Assembly: GCA_036821825.1 (NCBI GenBank)
Contig: DAISIV010000004.1
Location: 1-64,000 of the forward strand
Source: CAITZA01 sp937915285
GTDB lineage: Bacteria > Desulfobacterota > Desulfomonilia > Desulfomonilales > Desulfomonilaceae
Length of the DNA stretch: 64,000 nt
Reading direction: 5' to 3'
The position numbers and the translations under genes are program-made. Of this stretch, positions 26,404-36,562 are shown piece by piece; position 1 is the first letter of the stretch, and each line of letters opens with the position of its first letter. The notes beneath the pieces were generated by a model, which saw only the letters and a program-made list of their open reading frames with translations, did not search any database and was not told the origin of the DNA.

Positions 26404-26440
26404 ACCAATTTCGCCGCGCAACAGGAGCTGGACTCAAATC

Positions 26441-27976
26441 ATGAATGCTGACTCCTTTACACTCAAGAAGCTAGGATTTTATCTGGGTGTTGGTGTTCTG
26501 GCGCTTGCTTTTGGTTATATTTATGTCCAGGCCATGGGGGCCGGTTACAGATATGTTCTGGTGATAAACGGCGGGGTGGTTTTCTTTGCTGTAGCCGCTA
26601 TATTCCTCAAAGAAATAAGGCCATTTCTCTTCGTTCTCATGCTGGTGTCCATCCCGATGGGATTTGGTCGACACATAATTTTTGAGCCGATACAGACAGA
26701 ATCAGTTCCTTTTGCCATCGGCATAAACGTCAATTCTACAGACGTTTTGCTATTTCTGCTTTACGCTGTCTGGATGATAGATCGCTCAGGCAGAACTTCA
26801 GAAAAGGTGAAGATGACGCTTGGATCCCCCATCGGTCCACTGATGCTGGGGTGGATAGTGTACATGTTCGTGATAAGTTTAAGCGTCTCCCTGATGCCAA
26901 ACCACAGCCTCTATCAGGTTTATGCTACAGCCAAGGGATTTTTCATCTTCTTCTTCATAGCAAATTCTATACAGACGGACAGGGACCTGAAGATCACATA
27001 TTACGCTCTGGTCGCTACCACTCTGAACCAGGCTATTTATCTCATCCTGCAATGGATAACCAAAACCACTTTTACCACTCACGGCGAGGTTGCCACTGCA
27101 TTTGTTGAACGTGAGGGATTCCGATCGCGAGGTTTTTACGGCGCCCCTGATACTCACGCCGCCCTTATGATGCTCGTCTTTATGTGTATTTTCGCATACT
27201 TCCTTATAACCAAAAACCGGGCTTCAAAGATGTGGGCGCTGGTTTCGATGCTTCTGATAATAATCGGCACAATCTGCACCAAGGCCCGAATCGGTCTGGG
27301 TGTTTGCGTGATAGGATCCATGGTTGTCATAGCCATTACTTACCTTCGTGGCTATCTGACTGCCAAGAGGATGACGTTCGTTTTGGTCCAGGGGGTGCTT
27401 GCGCTCCTGGTCATTGCGCCGGTAGTTGCCCAGAGGTTCATTACCGGTGGCTACATGGAAGACCGGCTGCCACTGATGTGGACCGCCGTGCAGGTCGTCC
27501 TCGATCATTTTTTCCTTGGAATAGGACCGAACAATTACCATGCCAGGCTATTCGAGTTTATACCTATGGAGTTACGCAATGAATGGGCCTATACCGTCCA
27601 CAACGAATATCTGCTCCAGGCCGGGGAAACCGGTATCATAGGCGCCACACTTTATTATTCGACGATAATTATTGCCATGATGAATTTCTGGCGTCTGACC
27701 AAATCCAGCAATCAGTGGATAGCAGTTCTTTCAATTGGCTTTTACTCAGCGCTATTCGGTTCCCTGGTTCACCGGTTCATATCTATCTATTTTCTGCAGC
27801 CCGTGTTTTTTCTGCAGTGCTTTATTGTGGGATTGAGCGTGGCTCTGACGCGCGTTGAAAAAACCCTCGGATCTCAAACGGATCTTGCGCCATCCAAACC
27901 CCAGAGGACTTTTACTGCTGGGCCCCCGGATTTTATAACTGGACACGGCCAGCCGGTTGTAACAAAAAGCTATTGA
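26441..27976 (+). CDS. Wzy-like polysaccharide polymerase / O-antigen-ligase-family protein
   Basis: This protein of 511 residues is very hydrophobic, with about 11-12 membrane segments. It has the Wzy_C/O-antigen ligase signature loop GIGPNNYHARL followed by HNEYLLQAGETGIIG, in the large periplasmic loop where the catalytic histidine and arginine of this superfamily lie. In a Wzx/Wzy locus it is the likely polymerase joining repeat units on the periplasmic side, though ligase function cannot be excluded by sequence. The last ~40 residues form a non-membrane tail. It lies between the initiating transferase and a Wzz-like gene. Confidence 0.85.
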   Translation: MNADSFTLKKLGFYLGVGVLALAFGYIYVQAMGAGYRYVLVINGGVVFFAVAAIFLKEIRPFLFVLMLVSIPMGFGRHIIFEPIQTESVPFAIGINVNSTDVLLFLLYAVWMIDRSGRTSEKVKMTLGSPIGPLMLGWIVYMFVISLSVSLMPNHSLYQVYATAKGFFIFFFIANSIQTDRDLKITYYALVATTLNQAIYLILQWITKTTFTTHGEVATAFVEREGFRSRGFYGAPDTHAALMMLVFMCIFAYFLITKNRASKMWALVSMLLIIIGTICTKARIGLGVCVIGSMVVIAITYLRGYLTAKRMTFVLVQGVLALLVIAPVVAQRFITGGYMEDRLPLMWTAVQVVLDHFFLGIGPNNYHARLFEFIPMELRNEWAYTVHNEYLLQAGETGIIGATLYYSTIIIAMMNFWRLTKSSNQWIAVLSIGFYSALFGSLVHRFISIYFLQPVFFLQCFIVGLSVALTRVEKTLGSQTDLAPSKPQRTFTAGPPDFITGHGQPVVTKSY

Positions 27977-28230
27977 TTTTGATCATCATCCTGTCTCCGA
28001 TTAAATACCGCTTCAATCATCCCCGCCATTCTGTTCACACACAGTTACCCGGTAAGAGAGATGCGTGATTAGAGCCATCAGTTTTTCGAAAAAGGTATTT
28101 GTTTATCTTGACGTCTCGAATCCAGTCTGATAGAGGACGCAAACTGTCAGGGATGGCTTGATCCCTCACATGGACGCCGGTAGTCCAAATATTATGACGA
28201 TATTGGCGGACTGAAGGTTCGAACTGGAAT

Positions 28231-29700
28231 ATGGCGGAAGAAAAAAATCTTACTGTTCGGGATGTTTTAAACATATTCTTTCGCAGAATACGATGGCTAT
28301 ACGTCATCGTTCCCTTGGTAACTTTGTCAGTCCTCATAGGCTGCCTGTTAGCCACCCCTTCATATGAAAGCACCGGAAAAGTCGTCCTGACCGGAAAGCG
28401 TGATAACACATCTCTTCTTAATGTTTCCGGAGTTGCGGGTCCCAGCCAGATACTCAACCTGAACGTGGATGAAATCGACATAAACACGGAGATGGAAATC
28501 CTTAATAGTCTGGATTTGTGGATAAAAACCGTCGAAAAAATGGCTCCAGAGCTTTTTGCCCAGAAGCCTCGGGGAATACTCGGAACATTCTCTAACGAAT
28601 TGAGGCAGACACTCTCTTTTTCATCAGGAAAGGGGGAACAAACCCAACAGGCTCAGGATGAAGCACGACAACAGCTCATAAGGAACATGGCCCAGGGGTT
28701 CCTCGCCTCATTTAAGGTCACACCTCTGGCAAGATCTAAAGTTCTGGATCTGTCTTTTAAATATCCTGACAACGTAATGGCCACAAAGATACTGACGACC
28801 CTACTTGAACTCTACATCCCTTATCACATGGAGGTTTATTCGATTCCTGGAGCGGAAATCTTCTTCACTGAACAGCTTGAGGCTTCCAAAGAGATTTATG
28901 AGAAAGCCGACAGGGATTTGACCGAATTCAAGAAGAGGTGGAACCTGGCGCTTCCGGAACGACAGAAGCAGGACCTGATTGAGATACTCAAGCAGCTTGA
29001 CGACACAATAGTCACAGCCGAACAGAATTCCAATCAGTTCAAGACCATGGTGGCTCTAATGTCTCAGGGCATAGTTCCGTCAGGCCAACTGGCGCCTGGA
29101 GTTCAGAGGGGAACTGAAAACACGGTGATCAACGTGGCGGCGGTTCAGTTAATGCAGGCCGAGCAACGAAGGCTCCAAAGCGCTGAACTTTTCACCCTTG
29201 AGAGTCGAGACTACCGCGCAGCCGCCGATCAGTTGGCCGAGGTTGTCAAGCGTTTTGAGAATCTTCTCCTATCTGAGATTTCACTTCTGGACACCAAAAA
29301 GGCGAGTCTGGAAAAGACAAGAAAAGAAAGAACGGAAGAACTTCACGAATTGCTCGTGAGGAGTGAAGAGGCCCGGGCCAGACAGTTGGAAGTCACACTG
29401 GCAAAGGAGCAATACCTTCAGTTTGTAGCCAAGAGTGAGGCAGCCAGACTCGAAAATGTGGAAACCAAGAAGCAACTGGTCAACGTCAAGGTTCTTGCAC
29501 AGCCGGTGGTTCCTACTATAGCGGTCTTCCCCAGAACAGGATTGTTCGTCTTCGCAGGATTTCTCTTTTCCGTGTTTCTCAGCATAGGCCTTATTTTTGT
29601 AGCAAACTTCTTTGACTTCACTTTTGACAATCCGAGAGACCTCGAGGCCGTTACCGGATACAAGGTGCTGGCAACTTTCGGAAACGTTGACAAGCAGTGA
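28231..29700 (+). CDS. Wzz/GumC-like chain-length determinant
   Basis: This protein of 489 residues has one membrane helix near each end (about 22-42 and 445-465), and a long periplasmic helical region with strong coiled-coil character (EQLEASKEIYEKADRDLTEFKKRW and the 330-420 stretch). This is the classic Wzz/GumC (PCP) plan, with LTVRDVLNIFFRRIRWLYVIVPLV at the N-terminus. It ends shortly after the second helix without a kinase domain, so an ATPase would have to be separate; a degenerate candidate is at 42156. PCP proteins set polymer length and help span the periplasm with the OPX protein. Confidence 0.88.
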   Translation: MAEEKNLTVRDVLNIFFRRIRWLYVIVPLVTLSVLIGCLLATPSYESTGKVVLTGKRDNTSLLNVSGVAGPSQILNLNVDEIDINTEMEILNSLDLWIKTVEKMAPELFAQKPRGILGTFSNELRQTLSFSSGKGEQTQQAQDEARQQLIRNMAQGFLASFKVTPLARSKVLDLSFKYPDNVMATKILTTLLELYIPYHMEVYSIPGAEIFFTEQLEASKEIYEKADRDLTEFKKRWNLALPERQKQDLIEILKQLDDTIVTAEQNSNQFKTMVALMSQGIVPSGQLAPGVQRGTENTVINVAAVQLMQAEQRRLQSAELFTLESRDYRAAADQLAEVVKRFENLLLSEISLLDTKKASLEKTRKERTEELHELLVRSEEARARQLEVTLAKEQYLQFVAKSEAARLENVETKKQLVNVKVLAQPVVPTIAVFPRTGLFVFAGFLFSVFLSIGLIFVANFFDFTFDNPRDLEAVTGYKVLATFGNVDKQ

Positions 29701-29715
29701 TGGGGTAAGATCGTA

Positions 29716-30036
29716 ATGAACCCTCTGCCGAAGTTGTTGGTGTCTGTCTTAATGATTTTACTGCTTTTTATCCCCGTAAACGTTAGCGCTTACCTACCCA
29801 AAACGGATGATGGATTCATACAGGCTATTCTGGACGACAACATTGTGGTGGAAGGATTTCTGGGAACCCACATCCTAGAATTGGTCGGCGTGTGTTCGTG
29901 GTGTGAAGTAGGATCATCCGTAGCTGTGCGGTTCATCTCTGCAACACGCGCAGAACTAATAGCAACCGAGTCGACCATCAAAAGGCGCCCGGTCTTGACT
30001 ATAATCATCAGAGATGGAAGAGAGCAGGAACCCTAA
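29716..30036 (+). CDS. Small secreted hypothetical protein
   Basis: This protein of 106 residues begins with a strong signal peptide (hydrophobic 7-22, probable cleavage after VSA), leaving about 80 residues. The mature part has a pair of cysteines three apart (CSWC) and a beta-rich C-terminus. No family is recognised. It starts 15 bases after the Wzz-like stop, on the same strand, and is presumably the last gene of that operon. It converges on an SGNH hydrolase gene with only 2 bases between the stops. Confidence 0.65.
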   Translation: MNPLPKLLVSVLMILLLFIPVNVSAYLPKTDDGFIQAILDDNIVVEGFLGTHILELVGVCSWCEVGSSVAVRFISATRAELIATESTIKRRPVLTIIIRDGREQEP

Positions 30037-30038
30037 AA

Positions 30039-31082
30039 TCATTGTTTCCCTGCTTCTGTCTCCTCCTTTCGGATGCGTTCCAGAATTGCCTTTGCCATGA
30101 TCTCGTGAGCCAGGGCGTTCGGGTGGGCGTCTATCATTGAAACAGCCAGTTCAGATGGATCGCTATTCCTGAAATAGGGCAAAAGGTCTATATAGTCGAT
30201 TCTCCTGTCACGGCAAAAAAGCTCTACCGTCCGGTTGATTTTTTCAAAGGGATAATTTCTGAAATCCATCATAGAGGGAGTCATCACTACGGTAAAACGA
30301 ATGCCTTCACTCTCACAAGCCAGCTTCATGGACTCGATCATTTTCGACACTTCTATCCAAGGGGCGCCATCGCCTTCATACTGACTGATGGCGTCATCCA
30401 CATACGAGGAAAAATACCAATCGGGCCTGAACCATCGCACAATTCTGCCCAGCCTGTTTTTCACTATCTGGATTCCTATGGACCTGTCAATCTGGTTGGA
30501 AAGCCAGCCAGGTGTTTCATGTGACCGGTCTCCGGCAATGATTCGAAGAGCGCCCTCGTTGACAGGCTCAACATCGTTAATCACATATACCAGGAATACC
30601 CAGTGTGGCCTCTGCGGCAGCACGAAGGATTTGAATACAGCCAACTCTTGCTGGGTGTTGTATCCAGGAACTCCAAGATTCCAGACGGCGTAGGCGACCT
30701 TTGGGCCGGAGACATTTAGCCGTCTTTCCAGGACAGCAGGAAAAGTCTTGTCCTGGGGAACGCCCTGACCGAATGTGATGGAGTCGCCAAGAACTGCTAT
30801 TAGCCTCTGATTTTCAGGTCGGTCCCTGTCAAATTCATCATCTCGAAAACCGTCGGAATTTATTGAGACTTTGACTCCTTCAAGGATTCCGGAGAAATTT
30901 GGCTTTATTCTATAAAAAAGAGGTGGGGGCGCTGTCTCGTTCATCCCTGTGTGATCCGTATCCGGAGTGTAAAGCCTTAGAGTCCATTCAATTAGCGCAA
31001 ACGCCAAAAAAGAAAAAACCATTATAAGGATCACATTGATCAGAATGACTTTGAGCGTGGATGAACGGCTGACATCCATCAT
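30039..31082 (-). CDS. Membrane-anchored SGNH/GDSL hydrolase-like protein
   Basis: This protein of 347 residues has one N-terminal membrane helix (about 10-33) and a periplasmic SGNH domain: block I GDSITFGQG with the nucleophile Ser101, a block III-like VYVINDVE, and the catalytic D-x-x-H pair in DAHPN near the C-terminus. SGNH enzymes remove or transfer acyl groups. In EPS loci such proteins often act like AlgJ/AlgX in O-acetylation. An AAGGAG box lies just before two adjacent ATGs (31082, 31079). It follows a GT4 gene and probably belongs to the 30039-36562 minus-strand operon. The acyl donor is unknown. Confidence 0.82.
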   Translation of the reverse strand: MMDVSRSSTLKVILINVILIMVFSFLAFALIEWTLRLYTPDTDHTGMNETAPPPLFYRIKPNFSGILEGVKVSINSDGFRDDEFDRDRPENQRLIAVLGDSITFGQGVPQDKTFPAVLERRLNVSGPKVAYAVWNLGVPGYNTQQELAVFKSFVLPQRPHWVFLVYVINDVEPVNEGALRIIAGDRSHETPGWLSNQIDRSIGIQIVKNRLGRIVRWFRPDWYFSSYVDDAISQYEGDGAPWIEVSKMIESMKLACESEGIRFTVVMTPSMMDFRNYPFEKINRTVELFCRDRRIDYIDLLPYFRNSDPSELAVSMIDAHPNALAHEIMAKAILERIRKEETEAGKQ

Positions 31083-31114
31083 CGCACTCCTTTACATGGC
31101 GTTGTCAGGCTCTG

Positions 31115-32359
31115 TTAGCGTTTTCGTTTTTCCAGCAAACGGTTATAAATTTCAATGTATTTGTTGGCCAGTATGTTCCAGTCCAGGTTATCCCTCACCC
31201 ATGTCCTGGCCTTGAGACCGATGTCATTTCTGAGATTCTCACTGTTAAGCAAGTTTCTGAGTTTTGACTCCAGATCTTGCAGGTTGTCGGCTTCAAACAG
31301 TATGCCATTCACATCATCGATCACGGTCTCTCTGTGTCCACCAACGTCGCTGGCCAGTAAAGGCTTCTGCATCGCCATTATCTCGACAGGCTTCAGCGGT
31401 GTCACAAGATCGGTAAGCCTGGATTTGATTCTTGGTAAACACAAGATGTCGGCCAGTCGATAATAGTCCTGAACTTCTGAATGAGGCACTCTTCCAGCAA
31501 ACACAACTTTTGACCCTATTTCCAGATCGCCGCACAAGGACCTGAGATCATTCTCTGCCTCTCCACTACCAACCAGCAGAACAACCGCATCCTGGAACTG
31601 AATGGATATTCGGTCCATTGCCCGAAGCAGCAAATCAAGACCCTCATAGTAGAAAAATGAGCCTATGTAACCGATGATGGTTTTTCCCTCCAGTCCAAGT
31701 CTTTTCTTGAGAAGATCTGAAGGTGGTCCCGGTGAGAAATGAGCCAGGTTTACTCCGTTGGGGACTATCTCCACCTGATCAGGATCGAACCCCCTGCTTA
31801 GAATGTCCGCCTTGAGGGCTCTTGAGATGGCAATCCTCAAAGTAGCGCCTTTCATTGCCAGGGTTTCCAGGTTTTTCATTAACCGGTATGTCCCTGATTT
31901 TTCTGTCAATCTCTTCCTGCTGAGATGTGAATCTTCCCACGAAGCCCTGGTCTCGTAAATAGTCGGGATGCCCATCGTGGCCCCTACAGCGTCTCCGGTC
32001 AGTCCGCATGTGAATGGTGAGTGCGAATGAATAATATCGGGGCGATATTTTCGAGCCAGCAGGGCGCACATTGAAACCAGTCTAAAATTCTGGACTACCC
32101 TCAGAGCTGACCTGAAGTTGCTGGGATCATATACTTCAGCGCTGGCGGCTAGCCATCTACCGCAACTTCTGAAATACTTCACTCCATCGATTATTTCTGA
32201 TTTATCTGAATCAAGCGTCCCCATTGGAGCCTGAGAGGGTGAAGTTACCACTATGGGCTCCAATCCTAGAGCCCGCTGTTTGGTGACAATTTCCCGGCTT
32301 CGAATAGCGTATCCACTAGTTCCAGGTATAGACCGGTGCATTATGTGCAATATCTTCAT
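31115..32359 (-). CDS. GT4-family glycosyltransferase, resembling exosortase-locus type
   Basis: This protein of 414 residues begins MKILHIMHRSIPGTSGYAIRSREIVTKQRALGLEPIVVTSP. This closely matches the N-terminal pattern of GT4 enzymes found in XrtA/PEP-CTERM EPS loci (Daro_2409-type). The C-terminal half has IIGYIGSFFYYEGLDLLLRAM and an E-x7-E-like region (LVTPLKPVEIMAMQKPLLASDVGG). A retaining, cytoplasmic, membrane-associated glycosyltransferase is predicted. Its neighbours, a heparinase-like protein and an asparagine-synthase-like amidotransferase, are also typical exosortase-EPS partners. Confidence 0.85.
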   Translation of the reverse strand: MKILHIMHRSIPGTSGYAIRSREIVTKQRALGLEPIVVTSPSQAPMGTLDSDKSEIIDGVKYFRSCGRWLAASAEVYDPSNFRSALRVVQNFRLVSMCALLARKYRPDIIHSHSPFTCGLTGDAVGATMGIPTIYETRASWEDSHLSRKRLTEKSGTYRLMKNLETLAMKGATLRIAISRALKADILSRGFDPDQVEIVPNGVNLAHFSPGPPSDLLKKRLGLEGKTIIGYIGSFFYYEGLDLLLRAMDRISIQFQDAVVLLVGSGEAENDLRSLCGDLEIGSKVVFAGRVPHSEVQDYYRLADILCLPRIKSRLTDLVTPLKPVEIMAMQKPLLASDVGGHRETVIDDVNGILFEADNLQDLESKLRNLLNSENLRNDIGLKARTWVRDNLDWNILANKYIEIYNRLLEKRKR

Positions 32360-32393
32360 GTAATTAACCTACACATGCCACTACTTGCCAATC

Positions 32394-34637
32394 TCATCGA
32401 TTAGAAATCTGTGTCTGATAAAGCCTGAAGTGTTGTACTTGTCCTGCTCCATTTTCACTGACAAGCGATCGTTCAATCCACTCAATGTTCGATGGAAGAA
32501 CTTTGGCCATGTTCGCCAAATCCCTAATTTCCTGGACCATGGACGCTACTGAGTTCTCGGGCTGCTTCCCAATCAAAATAGCCGAACGAAAAGACTCTCC
32601 CGTCGTGGAACGGGCCCTGAGGTTGAGGGTCTTGTCCTTGACCCCATAATGAGTTGAGAACCATCCACCCATGGTGTCTTCATCACCATATAGAAGCATT
32701 ACTGAAGGTTCATCCCAGCCAAAAAGTTTCAAATCCGTCCAGTTTCCTGAGGAATCGTGCTTTAATGATGCCGGGACATCAATCCCCCAAGTTGGGTGGA
32801 AAATGAGGTTTAAGTCTACAAAGCCACCGTCATTGCATCCCAGTTCGTCCAGAACAAGAAGGGTTTTGCCATGCAGTCCGAATATGTGTCTGGTCCATAG
32901 AGCGCCTGAAAGGGCAATCGAAGCCTTTAAAAAGAAACATTCCTTATTCTTGAAAGTGTCCGTTCCCAAAATTTCAGGAGAATAGGCCCAACGGAATGAT
33001 CCTAGAGGCTGTGACTGATCATGGTCATTGATTTTTAGAGTGTTGTGAGCTGAGGACCCCTTAAAATACATTCGCCAGGCCTGATTACCGTTGTAGACAA
33101 AGGAGCCGGGATCTACCAGAAAAGGGTGATCATTAATCCAGACCTGGATTGACAATCCGTCGGAATGCCCGTGTTCATAACCAGGCGCTTTTCCCAAAGG
33201 CCCCACATCAAAGATCGTCCTGAAGACGCCATGTTCTGCGGTCTGCAAACCACCATCCCTGAATCGCCTGATTCTCGGCTCAGAATGATTAAGTACCTGA
33301 ACGGGGCCATCGGGTTTCAGACGATTTGCTTCGTACCAGTCAGGACCATCCGGCCCGATGATCAGGAAGCTTTCAGCGGGGAACTCCCGGACCTTGGACA
33401 AAAGAGCCTGATCTTCAAAAATGTAGGCGCCACAGGCCAGTAAAAAGCTGAAATTCCAGTAATCGTCCAGATAAAAGCCTAACGCGGAGCCTGAATCGGA
33501 ATCCCCTATCATTGGGCACATGCCATTTGCGTCTGATAGTTCGAGTAGATAGTAGAAGCATGCTCCAATCAGTTCTTTCGAATGCTTAGACAGCATTAGT
33601 GGGGTCGAGTCTTTGGACGCAATCAAAGGGATCAGGAATTCAAGCGCAAACCGGGAATACGATGCGCTTTGTTCGGCGTAAACTCCATCGTCAAGTATCA
33701 ATCTAGGTATCAGTCTTGTCAGTATGGACGATGCTTTGCGTATTCGTTTACCTGACCTCGACAGAAACGGACACAGAAGCGATACCTGCAACAAGGCGGA
33801 CGATTCACCAAGCAAATGATTTCCCTCAGTGTGATGAACCGTGAGTTCGTGCTCGAGATGGTCCACATGCAGTTCGATGAGGGCAGTGATTTTTAAAAGA
33901 AATTCATCATCCCAATCATCGCTGCCAAGAAACATCAGACAAGTCCGGATAAGTGAAAGGGTCCTCAAGGCCACTTCAAGATTTGACGACCAATGGGGTC
34001 CAATGGGGTAGCGAACCTGATCCATCCATCCGTGAAGTATTGAAACTGAAGTCCGGGAATAAGCTTCATCACCTGTGAGTCTCCAGCACGCTCCGAGCGT
34101 CAGGAGAAACTGAAGCCTGTTGATTTCCCAATTAAGCTTGATATCCCGCTGTCTATTTTCAGACCGGTCGGCAAAATCAATTTTCCAGTAGAAATCTTCA
34201 GGCCACCTTTCCCTGGGAAATTCACTTTCAAAGCCTGAAAACCAGTCAATCCCTTCATGGATATCAACTTCAAGATGCCCAAAGATGGAGCCCTTCCCTT
34301 TGAGCAGACGATGTCCCGATTCAATAAGCCTTTCGCAGTGAGCCGGATATCCTTTTCGGAAGCTGGACCAGATGTCGGGAGACCACAAATTCAGGCAGCC
34401 AAGTCTATTGAAACAGGACTTTCTAAGTGATTGCCTGATGTCTGACGGCCGACACCCTGGCTCCAACCATTGCTTCCTGTTATCAACCATTGTTGACAAG
34501 GAAAAGGCTTCACGATTATGCCCGAAGAGTCTCTCAAGTTTCTGATGCCGAATTCTGAGTCTGAGACGCTGCGTAACGTCCGCAAGCTTGAGTCGTGAAA
34601 GCCTTCTTAAAGCGTATTTGATCGAATCCGGGTTCAC
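32394..34637 (-). CDS. Heparinase II/III-like polysaccharide lyase family protein
   Basis: This protein of 747 residues has an N-terminal alpha/alpha-toroid region (WEINRLQFLLTLGACWRLTGDEAY; HHTEGNHLLGESSALLQVSL) and a C-terminal beta-sandwich with the heparinase II/III signature (GYEHGHSDGLSIQVWINDHPFLVDPGSFVYNG). The start is GTG 34637, behind GGAAGGGG; a longer in-frame version would overlap the asparagine-synthase end. No signal peptide is seen at this start, odd for a secreted lyase but common for the EPS-locus subgroup. Members cleave uronic-acid polysaccharides; locus-resident ones may trim polymer or be inactive. Confidence 0.82.
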   Translation of the reverse strand: MNPDSIKYALRRLSRLKLADVTQRLRLRIRHQKLERLFGHNREAFSLSTMVDNRKQWLEPGCRPSDIRQSLRKSCFNRLGCLNLWSPDIWSSFRKGYPAHCERLIESGHRLLKGKGSIFGHLEVDIHEGIDWFSGFESEFPRERWPEDFYWKIDFADRSENRQRDIKLNWEINRLQFLLTLGACWRLTGDEAYSRTSVSILHGWMDQVRYPIGPHWSSNLEVALRTLSLIRTCLMFLGSDDWDDEFLLKITALIELHVDHLEHELTVHHTEGNHLLGESSALLQVSLLCPFLSRSGKRIRKASSILTRLIPRLILDDGVYAEQSASYSRFALEFLIPLIASKDSTPLMLSKHSKELIGACFYYLLELSDANGMCPMIGDSDSGSALGFYLDDYWNFSFLLACGAYIFEDQALLSKVREFPAESFLIIGPDGPDWYEANRLKPDGPVQVLNHSEPRIRRFRDGGLQTAEHGVFRTIFDVGPLGKAPGYEHGHSDGLSIQVWINDHPFLVDPGSFVYNGNQAWRMYFKGSSAHNTLKINDHDQSQPLGSFRWAYSPEILGTDTFKNKECFFLKASIALSGALWTRHIFGLHGKTLLVLDELGCNDGGFVDLNLIFHPTWGIDVPASLKHDSSGNWTDLKLFGWDEPSVMLLYGDEDTMGGWFSTHYGVKDKTLNLRARSTTGESFRSAILIGKQPENSVASMVQEIRDLANMAKVLPSNIEWIERSLVSENGAGQVQHFRLYQTQISNR

Positions 34638-34654
34638 GGCGCCCCTTCCAAAAA

Positions 34655-36562
34655 CTAGGCCATTGGCCTGTCGATGAATTGCCTTGCCCACATCTCAACA
34701 CAACCGATTGTGAAAATTAGATTTGCGGCGTCTATTCTGGATTCCGAGTCCCGTTTTAGCAGTGCCTGAACTCCGGCAAAATCGAAAAAACCCCTGGACT
34801 TGATGCTTTTTTCAGATAGCAGATCGGAAAATGATTCCTTCAGCTCGTTTTTGATAAGCCGCCGGATAGGTATCCCAAAACCGGTTTTGGGGCGTTCAAT
34901 AATTTCCATGGGTAGAAGGGAAGCCATGGCTTTTTTTAGAACATACTTTCCGGTGGTTTTGTGGAATTTCATCTTTGAAGGTAGGTCTGCTGCAATTCTT
35001 GCCAGATCAGGATCCAGAAACGGCACACGAGCCTCTACCCCGTGGGCCATTGTCATTTTATCCGTGTAAAGAAGGTTGTTGTCGATCAGATAGTGTTTGG
35101 CATCCAGTAAAAGCATCTGCTCTAAGCGGTCCATCGCTTCATTCGTTTCTTCCAGAGCATCCATCAATGGCTTTGAAAAGGGTTCATCCTTTAGCGCATT
35201 TCTAGAATCCTGGCTGAGAATTGACTTCTCAACACCAGGATGGGCCAAGTGAAAATAGCCGGCTATTCTCGCGTCCGCATCCATCTCCGCAAATCGGAAA
35301 ACCTTTGCCAACCTTCTCATGATAGGTGAATAGATCGGCATCACTCCCGCCAGTAGGCTCATCAGCTTCCTTAAAGACCTGGGGGCCCAACCCCACAATT
35401 TTTCAAGCTCCAGAGCCATGTGTCTCTCGTAACCGGCAAAAAGGTCATCTCCGCCTGTTCCGGAGAGCAATACCGTTATGCCATTGTCACGTGCAAGTCT
35501 GGCAATCATCATGGTGTTTATGGAAGCGGTGTCGGCCAATGGCTCGTCCATGTGATAAACCATTTTCTCCATGTGATCGCTTATTTCCTGAGCGCCTGCC
35601 TGAATGACTTCCAGGCTGACACCTAGATAGGAAGCCATTTGTCTGGCGTATTTCAGGTCATCAACGAAACCTTCCTCCTCGAATCCCTTAGCCTCAATAG
35701 TAAAACATTTCAGTTTTCCGCCGGTGACATGTTTCCTGGCGAAAGCGCATATAGAGCTTGAATCCAAACCACCGGACAAGAACGCCCCCACCGGAACATC
35801 CGCCACCATTTGACGCTCAACCGCTACGGACAAGGCATGTTGCGTCATCTGAATGGCTTCAATCTCATCACATTTCAGTTCTGCTTTCTTGATTGGGACT
35901 TGGCTAAAAACCTTCTCCTCAGATATCCTTCCATTACGTATGATCAGCGCGTGTCCTGGCTCGAGCTTACGGATTTCCTTTAGCATCGTCCACGGGGACG
36001 GGGCCCATGAATAACTTAGATAATAATGGAGCGCCTGATAACTGATTTCGCGGCTGACAGTCGGTTCAAGCAATAGCGCTTTCAGTTCGCTGGCAAAAAG
36101 AAATCCTTTAGGAGTCGTAGTGTAATAGAGCGGCTTTACTCCAAAACCATCCCTGACCAGCAGAATGGAGTCATCCCTGGTGTCAAAAATGCCAAAGGCG
36201 AATATGCCGTTCAAATTAGTGAGCATGTCCAGCCCATCTCTTAAATAAAGGTTCAGCAAGATCTCAGTGTCAGTCTGACTGTTGAACCTGAACCCGTCTG
36301 TGATCAGGCTTTCCCTCAGTTCCCTGTAGTTGTAAATTTCTCCGTTGAAAGTTATCACGCATTTGTTTTGGGCGTCTTTCATAGGCTGCGCGCCCGCTGC
36401 GCTCAGGTCGATAATTGACAACCTCCTGTGCCCCAAGCCAACCGGGGCGACGTCCGAGTAATAAATGCCCGATCCGTCCGGACCACGGTGAGTCAGGAGG
36501 TCATTCATTCGCTTCAGCAGCTCCCTGTCGAAGCTGCCGTAGTAACCAACTATTCCGCACAT
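34655..36562 (-). CDS. asnB: Asparagine synthase-like glutamine amidotransferase
   Basis: This protein of 635 residues has an N-terminal class II glutaminase domain with the nucleophile Cys2 (MCGIVGYYG) and conserved RGPDG, NGEIYNY and RDGFGVKPLYY. The C-terminal ATP-pyrophosphatase domain has the PP-loop SGGLDSS (263-269) and SGTGGDDLFAGYERH. AsnB-type enzymes amidate carboxylates using glutamine; in exosortase-type EPS loci a close relative is thought to amidate sugar acids or another EPS precursor. The first gene of a minus-strand group with the heparinase-like protein, GT4 and SGNH hydrolase. Ordinary asparagine synthesis cannot be excluded. Confidence 0.85.
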   Translation of the reverse strand: MCGIVGYYGSFDRELLKRMNDLLTHRGPDGSGIYYSDVAPVGLGHRRLSIIDLSAAGAQPMKDAQNKCVITFNGEIYNYRELRESLITDGFRFNSQTDTEILLNLYLRDGLDMLTNLNGIFAFGIFDTRDDSILLVRDGFGVKPLYYTTTPKGFLFASELKALLLEPTVSREISYQALHYYLSYSWAPSPWTMLKEIRKLEPGHALIIRNGRISEEKVFSQVPIKKAELKCDEIEAIQMTQHALSVAVERQMVADVPVGAFLSGGLDSSSICAFARKHVTGGKLKCFTIEAKGFEEEGFVDDLKYARQMASYLGVSLEVIQAGAQEISDHMEKMVYHMDEPLADTASINTMMIARLARDNGITVLLSGTGGDDLFAGYERHMALELEKLWGWAPRSLRKLMSLLAGVMPIYSPIMRRLAKVFRFAEMDADARIAGYFHLAHPGVEKSILSQDSRNALKDEPFSKPLMDALEETNEAMDRLEQMLLLDAKHYLIDNNLLYTDKMTMAHGVEARVPFLDPDLARIAADLPSKMKFHKTTGKYVLKKAMASLLPMEIIERPKTGFGIPIRRLIKNELKESFSDLLSEKSIKSRGFFDFAGVQALLKRDSESRIDAANLIFTIGCVEMWARQFIDRPMA

